The notes beneath the pieces are model-generated. The model searched no databases. It was not told where the DNA came from and was given only the letters and a program-made list of their open reading frames with translations. A stretch of 64,000 nt of DNA from Rhodococcus sp. P-2 (lineage in GTDB: Bacteria > Actinomycetota > Actinomycetes > Mycobacteriales > Mycobacteriaceae): NCBI RefSeq assembly GCF_016598535.1, contig NZ_CP066779.1:2480001-2544000 (forward strand), written 5' to 3'. The first letter of the stretch is position 1, and each line of letters starts with the position of its first letter. This document shows positions 8,205 through 16,165 of the stretch, one piece after another. Position numbers and translations under genes: made by a program.

Positions 8205-8248
8205 CATGCGCAAGATTTGCGCTGTATGTCCATGCACAAGATCTGCAC
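8205..8248. promoter_or_regulatory. Two tandem 18-bp near-palindromes upstream of the BtpA operon
   Basis: CATGCGCAAGATTTGCGC (8205-8222) and CATGCACAAGATCTGCAC (8231-8248) share 15 of 18 bases and are spaced 26 bp start to start. Each is an inverted repeat (GCGCAA-GAT-TTGCGC in the first). They lie just upstream of the preferred GTG start, so are best read as operators or promoter-overlapping sites. Confidence 0.6.
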
Positions 8249-8252
8249 ACGA

Positions 8253-8343
8253 TGTAATCGATTGCCTTGATGAATTAGCAGGTTATGCGATCAGCACCGG
8301 GTTATGTCAAGGTTTTCACAATTCGAATTTGTAAACGATTGCC
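8253..8343. promoter_or_regulatory. Pair of LacI-type operators in the divergent promoter
   Basis: TGTAATCGATTGCC (8253-8266) and TGTAAACGATTGCC (8330-8343) differ at one position and carry the central CG with AA..TT flanks typical of LacI-family operators. They are 77 bp apart, near seven helical turns, between the BtpA operon and the LacI gene. This suggests cooperative binding or a DNA loop by the LacI protein at 8423. A further A/T palindrome around AATTCGAATT lies at 8318-8332. Confidence 0.7.
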
Positions 8344-8422
8344 TCAATCGCGTTACATGCGGGACACTGGACCGTGCGGTTCGATAACCTCGGACCCGAA
8401 TCGAGCAGAAAACGGGGGACGC

Positions 8423-9448
8423 ATGCGCAAGGCGACCATTCGCGATGTCGCGGAACTGGCCGGGGTGTCGACTGCCACCGTCTCGCGGGCACTGTCCGGC
8501 TCCCGTCCTGTCTCGGACGAGCTTGCGGCGACGATCAAACGAGCCGCGGATTCTCTCGGATACTCGGGAAACATCATCGCCAGCTCACTGCGTCGTAATC
8601 GGACGGACACTGTCGGAATGGTGGTTCCGAGTATCGCGAACCCCTTCTTCACCTCGCTGGTGGTCAACGTCGAACACGTCCTCGCTCAGCGCGGACTACA
8701 ACTGTTCCTGTGCGATTCTCGTTCCGACCCCGACGTGGAAGCGCAGCGGCTCAAGTCGCTCGTCTCCCGGCAAGTCGACGGAATCATCATCAGCCCGTGC
8801 CACGGCGAATTGAGTGCCGAAGCAGTCCGAGCCAGCGCGGCAACGCTTCCGGTCGTTCAACTCGACCGGTTTGCCATGGATACCCAGACGGACTGGGTCG
8901 GTGTCGACGACGACGCCGCTCAATCCCTGGTGATGGAGCATCTGTCGGAGCGTGGCGCGCGATCGGCCGCCTTCATCAGTTCCGAACTGACCAATTCGTC
9001 AACAGAACTTCGCCGGGCCGGCTTCTTCCGCCACGCGGATCGAATGGGAATCGAAACTCGTGACGAGTGGACACAACTCGGCGAGTACTCGATCGAGTGG
9101 GGGCGCACGGCTTCCAACACCATCCTGACCGGCAGAACTCGTCCCGACGCTCTGGTCTGCGCCGACGACTTGATCGCACTCGGCGTGTTGCAGACCTGCC
9201 ACTCATTGGGCATCGACGTTCCCGGCGACGTTCTGGTCACGGGTTTCGACAACATTCCCTTCTCCGAGTTGTGCAACCCTCCGTTGACCACCGTCGGGCA
9301 GCCGCAGGAGAGAATCGCGGAAGAAGCTGTGCGACTTCTGGATCAGGCGATGAACAACTCTTCCGAGTCGACAGCCCACATTGCGCTTGCTCCTGAACTG
9401 ATTGTCCGTCAGTCCACCGTCGGCCAAGCAGCGGCAACCGCACCGTAG
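8423..9448 (+). CDS. LacI-family regulator of the BtpA/phosphotriesterase operon
   Basis: A 341-residue repressor. The N-terminal HTH has TIRDVAELAGVSTATVSRAL (residues 4-23), followed by the hinge helix region SSLRRNRTDTVG and a periplasmic-binding-protein-like sensor domain (about 62-330; MVVPSIANPFFTSLV, VDGIIISPCH, PDALVCADDLIALG). The start at 8423 follows a purine-rich GGGGGA and places the HTH at the usual distance; the upstream extension has no family match. It is divergent from the catabolic operon, with two LacI-like operators in between. Its 3' end overlaps the convergent peptidase gene by 40 bp. The inducer is likely the operon's sugar. Confidence 0.92.
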   Translation: MRKATIRDVAELAGVSTATVSRALSGSRPVSDELAATIKRAADSLGYSGNIIASSLRRNRTDTVGMVVPSIANPFFTSLVVNVEHVLAQRGLQLFLCDSRSDPDVEAQRLKSLVSRQVDGIIISPCHGELSAEAVRASAATLPVVQLDRFAMDTQTDWVGVDDDAAQSLVMEHLSERGARSAAFISSELTNSSTELRRAGFFRHADRMGIETRDEWTQLGEYSIEWGRTASNTILTGRTRPDALVCADDLIALGVLQTCHSLGIDVPGDVLVTGFDNIPFSELCNPPLTTVGQPQERIAEEAVRLLDQAMNNSSESTAHIALAPELIVRQSTVGQAAATAP

Positions 9449-10491
9449 GCCGCAATCGCATCGTCCAGTTCGGACACCTTGACACTTTCGTTCGCCGCAT
9501 GCATCAACGAGGGAGTGCCAGGGCCCCAGATCACGACGGGAGCTCCGGGGGCGGCCGTGGCCAGTACCGAAGCATCGGTGAAGTACGAAACCGGTTCGGT
9601 TGCAACGGGGATCGGCAGGGTGGCCAACCACGAGTCCGACGCGTCGGTACGCACACCTCCCAGGTGAATCGACGTCTCCACCGAGTCGACTTCCGGTTGG
9701 GCGCGCCACCAAGCGAGCAGGTCGGTTCCGTCTCCCACCGTGCGATGATCGATCACCGCATGGGCACTGTCCGGCACGATGTTCGGAGCCGAACCCCCAC
9801 CGACCAAGCCGAGGTTCCAGGTTTCTGCGCCCAGAAACGCGTCGGACGACAGCGGAAGCTCACGTCGAGCTCGGTCGACGACGTCGAGCAGTTTGAGGAC
9901 GGCGTTTGTTCCGCGCTGCGGCGTACTCCCGTGCGCGGCTTTCCCTTTGACAGACACGTCGAGCCACAGTGCACCACGGTGCCCGAGGTTGATCTGATTT
10001 CCTGTCGCCTCGGGAACGATGACGGCCCCGACCTCGAGATTCGCTACGGCGTCGGCCGAACGAACGGCCCCGAGCGACCCGATTTCCTCGTCGCTCGTCA
10101 GCAGTAGTGCGACCGGGACTCCACGTTCGAAGGCGTCGACAACCGCGGCAGTAGCGGCGACAAGGCCGGCTTTCATGTCCGATGTCCCTCTGCCGAGGAA
10201 CAATTCACCGTCGACCTGCGCGGCATACGGGTCGAATTCCCAGTCCGAGACAGTGCCCACCGGCACCGTGTCGACGTGGCAGGCGAACAACAGTCTTGCC
10301 GCCGAGGGTGCTGCTTCGTTGGTGATCAAGGCCCAGGGATGATTGCCGGTCAGGTCTGACTCCACCTTCGCCTGTGGCACACGTGAGAGAACCAACGAGA
10401 CAATCGAATCCATCGCCCGTCGTTGAGGAGCGGCCTTCCCCGAGACCGTGTCGAGAGCCACCAGTTCCGAGAGAAGTCCGAGGGAATCCAT
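9409..10491 (-). CDS. M20 family zinc peptidase/deacylase (ArgE/DapE type)
   Basis: A 360-residue cytoplasmic hydrolase. The first zinc ligand is in FACHVDTVPVG (about 70-80) and the bridging Asp in GRGTSDMKAG (about 105). The catalytic Glu pair is in TSDEEIGSLG (about 135). A dimerisation lid domain sits at about 180-285 (GHRGALWLDVSVKGKAAHGS), and the last ligand His is near LMHAANE (about 333). Substrate classes include N-acyl amino acids and succinyl-diaminopimelate; the lysine or arginine pathway context is absent. It is convergent with the LacI gene and shares 40 bp with it. A separate promoter is likely, since the 26-bp gap upstream follows the sortase-like gene on the same strand. Confidence 0.85.
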   Translation of the reverse strand: MDSLGLLSELVALDTVSGKAAPQRRAMDSIVSLVLSRVPQAKVESDLTGNHPWALITNEAAPSAARLLFACHVDTVPVGTVSDWEFDPYAAQVDGELFLGRGTSDMKAGLVAATAAVVDAFERGVPVALLLTSDEEIGSLGAVRSADAVANLEVGAVIVPEATGNQINLGHRGALWLDVSVKGKAAHGSTPQRGTNAVLKLLDVVDRARRELPLSSDAFLGAETWNLGLVGGGSAPNIVPDSAHAVIDHRTVGDGTDLLAWWRAQPEVDSVETSIHLGGVRTDASDSWLATLPIPVATEPVSYFTDASVLATAAPGAPVVIWGPGTPSLMHAANESVKVSELDDAIAAYGAVAAAWPTVD

Positions 10492-10517
10492 GAACCCATT
10501 CTTGCACTCCCACGGAT

Positions 10518-11135
10518 TCAGTGCGCTGCCAGCTGGGCGATGACAACGTAATTATCGTCGGTCGACTCTCCTTCGACCACATCACAATTGGCGAGGATCA
10601 ACCGCCCGGGAACCGATTCACGCAACTCGTGAGTGCCCAGCAGCGAACCTTTGTGCAGCGGCCCGACGGTTTCGACGTCGTACTCGAGCACCCCGTTCGG
10701 TGTGCTCAGCAGGACGTGATCTCCTGGCTCCACCACCCGGAGCGCCCGGAACGGTGCTTCGCGAGTGGTGAAGTTGTGGCCGACGACAACAACGGTCTGT
10801 GTGGTCGACGTTCCCGGCATTCCGCTCTCACCCCACCACACCGGCAGCTCGTCGACCGGATTCAGCTGCTGCCCACTCTCGCCGCCGCGCATCAGTTTCT
10901 CCGAGTGCAACGGACTGCTCAGGTACGTGACCCCGGACGCAGACCTCAACTCGATCCGCTCAGGTTCTGCCGGATCGACGGTCACCGAAGCCGGTGCAGC
11001 CGCGATGTGCGACTGCACCGGCGAGCGATCGGGTAGCGATCCCGCGTTCTCGCCCGAACATCCGGAAACGAGGAGTGCGAGGATCGCTACCGCCGAGAGG
11101 CCGGCGCTACGCAGACGTGTTGCCTGTACCGTCAT
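10518..11135 (-). CDS. Sortase-like lipoprotein (class E/F-like) with atypical active site
   Basis: A 205-residue exported protein. The N-terminal signal ends in the lipobox VSGC (Cys 26), and the sortase fold follows from about residue 65 to the end. The family His is in VVVVGHNFT and the Cys in LILANCDV. The usual Arg near the C-terminus (YRDN-type motif) appears as TDDN, so the third catalytic residue is not evident. The ATG at 11135 lies inside the 3' end of the coiled-coil gene (about 29 bp overlap), so the two are translationally linked. It may anchor that partner or act as a transpeptidase on it. It could also be an inactive sortase-fold protein. Confidence 0.7.
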   Translation of the reverse strand: MTVQATRLRSAGLSAVAILALLVSGCSGENAGSLPDRSPVQSHIAAAPASVTVDPAEPERIELRSASGVTYLSSPLHSEKLMRGGESGQQLNPVDELPVWWGESGMPGTSTTQTVVVVGHNFTTREAPFRALRVVEPGDHVLLSTPNGVLEYDVETVGPLHKGSLLGTHELRESVPGRLILANCDVVEGESTDDNYVVIAQLAAH

Positions 11136-12801
11136 GACGCTTGCGACGAACAACCACCGTCGTAGCTGCTGCGGCGGCAGCGCCTACGACTCCGACGCCG
11201 ATCAGTACAGCCGGCAGGTTGGAGCTGCTGCTACCGCTGGTGCTGCTTGCAGTGTCGCCGAGAGCAAGGTCTACCGGGGGCAGGCTTCCGGCGAGTGCCG
11301 CATCGCCGTCGGCATCGGTGACGTAGTAGTCGACGACGTTGAAGGCTCCCTTGTTGTTGTAGTAGCCGACCAGCTTGACGCCGGTCTTGTTCACTACAGC
11401 GGTGGTCTCGTCGACCTTCGTGACTCCGGAGCCGTCGTCGGTGTGCTCACCGATGATCACCTCACCGCCGATGCCTGTTCCGTTGTCGATCTCCTTCTCG
11501 CCCTTTGCCTTGAGCTCGTCGACGATCTTCTGCGCTGCATCCGCTTCGGCCTTTGCTGCGGCCGCGGCGGCCTGAGCTTCCTTGGCCTTTGCTGCTGCGG
11601 CGTCGGCTGCGGCCTTCGCGTCTTCGGCGGCCAGGTAAAGATCCTGCGCCTTCTTGCTCGCCGCCTCGGCAGCTTCGGCCTTCTTGGCGGCTTCGGCGGC
11701 CTTTTCGTCGGCGATGGCTCGCTTGTCGGTGGCAGCCTCGCCCGCAGCATCGGCCTCGGCCTGTGCCGTCTCCGCAGCCTTCTGTGCAGCCTCGGCGTCC
11801 TTCAATGCGGAAGCTGCGGTGGCTGCCGCTTCATCAGCAGCCTTACGGGCGGCGGTGGCAGCTTCTACCTCGGTTGCTGCTGCGGACTCGGCTGCCTTGG
11901 CCGTGGTTTCAGCGGCGGTGGCCACCTTCTGAGTTTCCTTGACGGTGATCGCGAGCTGCTTGGCGTTCCACGCTGCGGCCAACGCCTGAGCCTTTGCGGC
12001 GAGTCCCTTCGCGATGTCCCAGTTCTTGAAGGCTTCGTCGGCCTCCTTGTTCTTGTCCGCAACCAGTTTGGCGTTTGCATCCGCGGCGGCCTTCGCCTCG
12101 TCTGCCTTGGCCTGCAGAGCATTTGCCTCGGCGCGAGCCTGTGCCGCTTCTTCGGTCTTGGTCCCCGAACCGGCGGCCTTCGCAGCCTCCTCGAGTTCCG
12201 CAGCCTTGGCTGCGGCAGCGTCTGCTTCTGCCTGAGCTGTTTTTGCTACCTCTTTCGCATCGGCCGCAGCGGACTCCGCAACCTTGGCCGCCTCTTCGGC
12301 TTCCTTGGCAGACTGTTCCGCGGCCCCAGCCTCCGCCTTGGCCTTGGTCGATTCGACCGCCGCCTTGGTTGCCTCGACGCTCGCCTGAGTCATTGCCTCG
12401 GTCGCCTTCACCGAAGTGTCTGTCGCTGCGGACGAGTCGACCCCCGCCGTCGCGGCTGCTTCGGCTGCCTTTGCTGCCGCGTCGGCTGCTGCTTTGGCTT
12501 TTGCTTCGGCTTCGGCCAGTGCTGCGGCGTCCGTACCTGCGGTTTCGACACTGCCCGCGCCCGCGACCCCGGCTTCAACCTTCTCGGGTGTGGTCTCGGT
12601 ACTCGTCGCCGGGTCGGCGTCGGTGGTGGCAGCTGCCTCTTCCTCGGCGCAGGTCACCAGCGGATCAGCGCTCGGAGTACACACGGTTTCCGGCTCTGCC
12701 GATGCAATTCCCGTACCGCCCACCGCCAATCCGAGAGCTAGTACGGCACCGGCGGCCGCAGAGCGGACCCTCCGAGAATGGGCGATGGACTTCTCCGACA
12801 T
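11107..12801 (-). CDS. Alanine-rich coiled-coil cell-surface protein with C-terminal membrane anchor
   Basis: A 564-residue exported protein. A Sec signal peptide (about 1-35; ALGLAVGGTGIASA before EP) is followed by a short acidic/Thr-rich segment. Next come roughly 330 residues of Ala/Glu/Lys heptad-like repeats (about 80-425) predicted to form a long coiled-coil stalk. A small globular region (about 430-500; VNKTGVKLVGYYNNKGAFN) and a Ser-rich linker follow. The protein ends with a hydrophobic helix and the basic tail RRKRHDG. This architecture resembles a sortase substrate, but no LPXTG is present; NLPAV sits just before the helix. ATG 12801 follows GAAAGG. Codon use is strongly Ala/Lys biased. 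Function unknown; a stalk, adhesin or cell-wall spacer is possible. Confidence 0.75.
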   Translation of the reverse strand: MSEKSIAHSRRVRSAAAGAVLALGLAVGGTGIASAEPETVCTPSADPLVTCAEEEAAATTDADPATSTETTPEKVEAGVAGAGSVETAGTDAAALAEAEAKAKAAADAAAKAAEAAATAGVDSSAATDTSVKATEAMTQASVEATKAAVESTKAKAEAGAAEQSAKEAEEAAKVAESAAADAKEVAKTAQAEADAAAAKAAELEEAAKAAGSGTKTEEAAQARAEANALQAKADEAKAAADANAKLVADKNKEADEAFKNWDIAKGLAAKAQALAAAWNAKQLAITVKETQKVATAAETTAKAAESAAATEVEAATAARKAADEAAATAASALKDAEAAQKAAETAQAEADAAGEAATDKRAIADEKAAEAAKKAEAAEAASKKAQDLYLAAEDAKAAADAAAAKAKEAQAAAAAAKAEADAAQKIVDELKAKGEKEIDNGTGIGGEVIIGEHTDDGSGVTKVDETTAVVNKTGVKLVGYYNNKGAFNVVDYYVTDADGDAALAGSLPPVDLALGDTASSTSGSSSSNLPAVLIGVGVVGAAAAAATTVVVRRKRHDGTGNTSA

Positions 12802-12934
12802 AGCGCTCAACCTTTCGGCCTTCTTTACGAAGACGGCAATTCCGGCGTGGACAGCCTTTACTTCGTCAGCTGAACCCCAGACGTTACGACCGGTCGGTCC
12901 GAAAAATTGAGAGCTGCTGTTCGACGCGCGGGAA

Positions 12935-13507
12935 TCAGGATCGCGGAATGCGCCCCATCAGGTAGAACTCAGGATTGGGCAGCATGCCGGAGAAGCTCGC
13001 CATTCGGTTGCTCAGGCCGAAAAAGGCGGTGATCGCGGCGATGTCCCACGCGTCCTCGTCACCGAAGCCGTGCTCACGGAGGGCATCGAAGTCGGCGTCG
13101 GCGATTTCGTGCGAGGCGGAGTTCACCTTCGTGGCGAAGTCGAGCATCGCGCGCTGACGATCGGAGATCTCTGCGGTGCGATAGTTGACCGCAACCTGAT
13201 CGGCGACCAGCGGCTTCTTCTCGTAAATCCGCAGAATCGCGCCATGCGCGACGACACAGTACGTACATTTGTTGGCCGCAGAGATCGTGGTGACGATCAT
13301 TTCGCGATCACCCTTGGTGAGCGCGGAATCTTCCTTGAGCATGATCGCGTCGTGGTACGCGAAGAATGCCCGGAACTCGGCCGGGCGCCGAGCGAACATC
13401 AGGAAGACGTTGGGCACGAACCCCGACTTCTCCTGGATCTCGAGAATCTTGGTGGCGATGTCCTCGGGCACCTCGGTCAATTCGGCCTGCGGAAAACGGG
13501 TGCTCAC
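12935..13507 (-). CDS. AhpD/carboxymuconolactone decarboxylase-like peroxidase-related protein
   Basis: A 190-residue helical cytoplasmic protein. It has the AhpD-type redox motif CTYCVVAHG (about residues 83-91), preceded by KGDREMIVTTISAANK and followed by NYRTAEISDRQRAMLDFATKV. These match the 'uncharacterised peroxidase-related enzyme' subfamily rather than true PcaC. The CxxC-(x3)-H signature supports a thiol-peroxidase or disulfide-reductase role. It stands alone between the coiled-coil gene (same strand) and a divergent AraC-type regulator, which might control it. The ATG at 13507 is preceded by GGAGG about 6 nt upstream. Confidence 0.85.
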   Translation of the reverse strand: MSTRFPQAELTEVPEDIATKILEIQEKSGFVPNVFLMFARRPAEFRAFFAYHDAIMLKEDSALTKGDREMIVTTISAANKCTYCVVAHGAILRIYEKKPLVADQVAVNYRTAEISDRQRAMLDFATKVNSASHEIADADFDALREHGFGDEDAWDIAAITAFFGLSNRMASFSGMLPNPEFYLMGRIPRS

Positions 13508-13661
13508 TGTGCCTCCTGGTCAACCAACGATGTTCGATTCAAGATAATGATGATTAACTGAGTTGTCCAGATGCATTTCCTGCCCTACTTTTTCGGGCAC
13601 GGATAGTCGGGTACGACCCAAGCGATCTGCGTAGCGTGAAACCCGTGAACAGGAAGACACG

Positions 13662-14540
13662 ATGATCGACGGACTGAACCGCGCACTCGAGTACATCGAG
13701 AGCAATCTGCGCGGCGAGATCGACACAGCCGAGATGGCAAGGCTGGCAACCACCTCGGAGTATCACTTTCGGAGGATGTTCTCGGCCCTGGCCGGCATTC
13801 CCGTATCCGAATACATCCGTCGACGTCGACTCACCGTGGCCGGCGCCGAGTTGTCCGTCAGCAGATCAGGGGTGTTGGAGACCGCCGTGAAATACGGCTA
13901 CTCATCCGCGGAAGCCTTCACACGAGCGTTCACCGCATTTCACGGAGTGAGCCCCGGCGCGGTCAAACGTGCTCCCGCCGTTCTCAAATCACAACCGAAA
14001 CTTGTCATTCACGTGACGTTGGAAGGAGCCACACCGATGGACTACATGCTTGTGGAAAAACCTGCCCTGACCGTCGTCGGATTCAAAGCCCGGGTTCCGC
14101 TGGTTCACGAAGGTCCCAATTCTGCGATCGAAGATTTCACCCGCTCCGTCGACAAGGTTGCGCTGCGCGGTTTGCGCGAGCTGTCCGATCAGGATCCGGC
14201 GGGAATCGTCAGTGTTGTCGACAATGTGGCGCATCCCAGAACCGAAGGCACAGAACTGGATTACTACCTGGGAGTGGTCACCGGCAAACCTTCACCCATG
14301 GGTTTCGACGTACTGACGGTCGACGCACACACGTGGGCCGTGTTCACCGCCGACGGGTCGGCAATCGAATCTGTGCAGTACTTGTGGCGAGATATCTACA
14401 CGGAATGGTTCCCGGCCAACCCTTTTCGCTCCGTACCTGGTCCCGAGATCATGCGTACTGAATACAACGACGATTTCACAGTCGCCCGGTTCGAGCTCTG
14501 GATTCCGGTCGAGAGCGAATTGAACGACAACGGCGCCTAA
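13662..14540 (+). CDS. AraC-family regulator with GyrI-like effector domain
   Basis: A 292-residue transcription factor. The AraC DNA-binding domain is N-terminal (about 5-105; IDTAEMARLATTSEYHFRRM and YGYSSAEAFTRAFTAFHG), and a GyrI/SOUL-like small-molecule domain occupies about 125-288 (DYMLVEKPALTVVGFKA). The same order is found in Rob/SoxS-like and BmrR-like multidrug or redox regulators. It is divergent from the AhpD-like gene, with a 154-bp gap that could hold both promoters. A strong hairpin follows the stop. The effector is unknown. Confidence 0.88.
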   Translation: MIDGLNRALEYIESNLRGEIDTAEMARLATTSEYHFRRMFSALAGIPVSEYIRRRRLTVAGAELSVSRSGVLETAVKYGYSSAEAFTRAFTAFHGVSPGAVKRAPAVLKSQPKLVIHVTLEGATPMDYMLVEKPALTVVGFKARVPLVHEGPNSAIEDFTRSVDKVALRGLRELSDQDPAGIVSVVDNVAHPRTEGTELDYYLGVVTGKPSPMGFDVLTVDAHTWAVFTADGSAIESVQYLWRDIYTEWFPANPFRSVPGPEIMRTEYNDDFTVARFELWIPVESELNDNGA

Positions 14541-14543
14541 AGC

Positions 14544-14580
14544 AGCCGCCGGGTCGGATGGAAGTCACGACCCGGCGGCT
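14544..14580. terminator. Hairpin between the AraC gene and pcaJ
   Basis: Perfect 13-bp stem AGCCGCCGGGTCG / CGACCCGGCGGCT with an 11-nt loop, 4 bp after the AraC stop and 24 bp before the convergent pcaJ stop. No long T-run follows, but its position in a convergent gap suggests bidirectional termination. Confidence 0.7.
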
Positions 14581-14603
14581 GAGCCTTCAGATTAAACAGA
14601 CTG

Positions 14604-15251
14604 TCAGAGAATCAGTTTCGCTCCGGTGGCAGCAACCACGTCGTCGACACCGATGCCCGGCGCCGTCTCCACCAGACGGAGACCGTCGTCAGTCACGTCG
14701 ATCACGGCCATGTCGGTGATGATTCGCTGGACGCAACCCTTACCGGTCAGCGGAAGCGAGCACTCCTCGACGATCTTGTGCTCGCCCTTCTTCGAGACGT
14801 GCTCCATCATCACGATGACGCGCTTTGCGCCGTGGACCAGATCCATCGCGCCGCCCATGCCCTTGACCATGTGACCCGGGATCATCCAGTTCGCGAGGTC
14901 TCCGGTGGCACTGACCTGCATGGCACCGAGCACGGCAACGTCGACCTGACCACCGCGGATCATGCCGAACGACGCGGAGGAGTCGAAGAACGACGCACCG
15001 GGAAGAACGGTGATGGTCTCCTTGCCCGCATTGATCAGCTCGGGATCGAGTTCGTCCTCGGTGGGGTACGGCCCCACGCCCAGAACGCCGTTCTCCGAGT
15101 GCAATACGACGGTGATGTCGGTCGGGAGGTAGTTCGGAACCAGCGTCGGCATACCGATGCCGAGGTTCACGTACTGTCCGTCCTCGAGTTCGCGCGCAAC
15201 GCGCGCCGCCATCTCTTCACGGGTGAGCTTGGTGGGTAGTACAGAAGTCAT
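14604..15251 (-). CDS. pcaJ: 3-oxoadipate:succinyl-CoA transferase, beta subunit
   Basis: A 215-residue CoA-transferase subunit B. It carries the catalytic Glu motif SENGVLG (about residues 53-59; family I CoA-transferase), an N-terminal [17 protein letters not shown], and [18 protein letters not shown]. It works with the alpha subunit to activate 3-oxoadipate with succinyl-CoA, the step before PcaF thiolysis in the beta-ketoadipate pathway. The ATG overlaps the pcaI stop by 4 bp. Divergent placement from pcaHGBLRF is the arrangement known from Rhodococcus. A related acetoacetate-CoA transferase is the alternative, but context favours pcaJ. Confidence 0.93.
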   Translation of the reverse strand: MTSVLPTKLTREEMAARVARELEDGQYVNLGIGMPTLVPNYLPTDITVVLHSENGVLGVGPYPTEDELDPELINAGKETITVLPGASFFDSSASFGMIRGGQVDVAVLGAMQVSATGDLANWMIPGHMVKGMGGAMDLVHGAKRVIVMMEHVSKKGEHKIVEECSLPLTGKGCVQRIITDMAVIDVTDDGLRLVETAPGIGVDDVVAATGAKLIL

Positions 15252-16006
15252 GCTCGTACCGTCCGATTCTCGATGCCGACCGTCACGGGGCCGACGTGGA
15301 CAACGCGCTGAACGTGAATGCCGGGCGTGTGAATCTCGGCGGGGTCGAGCTCACCTGGCTCGACGAGGTGCTCGACCTGCGCAATGGTGATGCGTCCCGA
15401 CGTTGCTGCTGCCGGATTGAAGTTCTGGGTACTCGCGCGGTAGACGAGGTTGCCGTGCCGGTCGCCTTTCCAGGCATGGACCAGTGCGTAGTCGGCGACG
15501 ATGCCGCGTTCCATCACGTAGGTGACGCCGTCGAAGTCACGAGTTTCCTTGGGCGGGCTGGCAACTGCGATGCCGCCGTTGCCGTCGTAGCGCAGTGGCA
15601 GGCCGCCGTCGGCAACCTGGGTGCCGACACCGGCCGGGGTGAAGAACGCGGGGATGCCCGCTCCCCCGGCACGCATGCGCTCGGCGAGCGTGCCCTGGGG
15701 CGTGAGTTCGACTTCCAGCTCACCGGAGAGGTACTGACGCGCGAACTCCTTGTTGGAGCCGACGTACGAGCTGACGGTACGACGGATACGCCCCTTCTCC
15801 AGGAGCACTCCGAGCCCGAACCCGTCGGTGCCGCAGTTGTTGCTCACCGTTTCGAGTGATGTCGCGCCCTGCTCGAGGAGCGCATCGATGAGGATCTCCG
15901 GCACTCCGACGAGCCCGAATCCTCCGACAGCGATCGTGACGCCGTCCGGCACGTCGGCGACGGCCTCGGCAGCAGTGGGAATGACTTTGTCCATCATGTC
16001 GATCAC
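15248..16006 (-). CDS. pcaI: 3-oxoadipate:succinyl-CoA transferase, alpha subunit
   Basis: A 252-residue CoA-transferase subunit A. It has the glycine-rich [13 protein letters not shown]-type motif (about 25-38), [12 protein letters not shown] (about 55), [19 protein letters not shown], and [20 protein letters not shown]. It forms the heteromeric transferase with PcaJ. The frame opens with GTG at 16006; ATGs at 15997 and 15994 (MMDKVIP) are equally possible, as no clear ribosome binding site distinguishes them. It is divergent from pcaH with about 160 bp between, and that gap contains an inverted repeat suited to PcaR. Confidence 0.92.
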   Translation of the reverse strand: MIDMMDKVIPTAAEAVADVPDGVTIAVGGFGLVGVPEILIDALLEQGATSLETVSNNCGTDGFGLGVLLEKGRIRRTVSSYVGSNKEFARQYLSGELEVELTPQGTLAERMRAGGAGIPAFFTPAGVGTQVADGGLPLRYDGNGGIAVASPPKETRDFDGVTYVMERGIVADYALVHAWKGDRHGNLVYRASTQNFNPAAATSGRITIAQVEHLVEPGELDPAEIHTPGIHVQRVVHVGPVTVGIENRTVRA

Positions 16007-16098
16007 AGTAGCGCGACGCGTACGTATTGTGAACCCCCGTCCGCATGACGAACATTTTCACCCCCCGGCATTGCCTGGGTCACATCTACGACCTATTC

Positions 16099-16135
16099 TG
16101 TTCGCAGAGCGCAACACATGTACACATTGCGAACA
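16099..16135. promoter_or_regulatory. Candidate PcaR operator in the pcaI-pcaH gap
   Basis: Perfect 8-bp inverted repeat TGTTCGCA (16099-16106) / TGCGAACA (16128-16135), with arms 29 bp apart (start to start). A partial copy of the arm (GCGCAA at 16110-16115) and the small palindrome ACATGT lie between them. IclR-family regulators such as PcaR and PcaU often bind such spaced repeats in divergent pca promoters. Assignment to the PcaR gene at 20034 is inferred. Confidence 0.6.
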
Positions 16136-16165
16136 ACTTCACGTAACCGAACGACGAGGTTCCCT

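Noticed and set aside
10765-12741. Long antisense reading frame opposite the coiled-coil gene
   Set aside because: It is the Cys/Gly/Leu-rich complement of Ala/Glu/Lys repeats; it has no domain or start signal and the opposite strand has a signal peptide and anchor.
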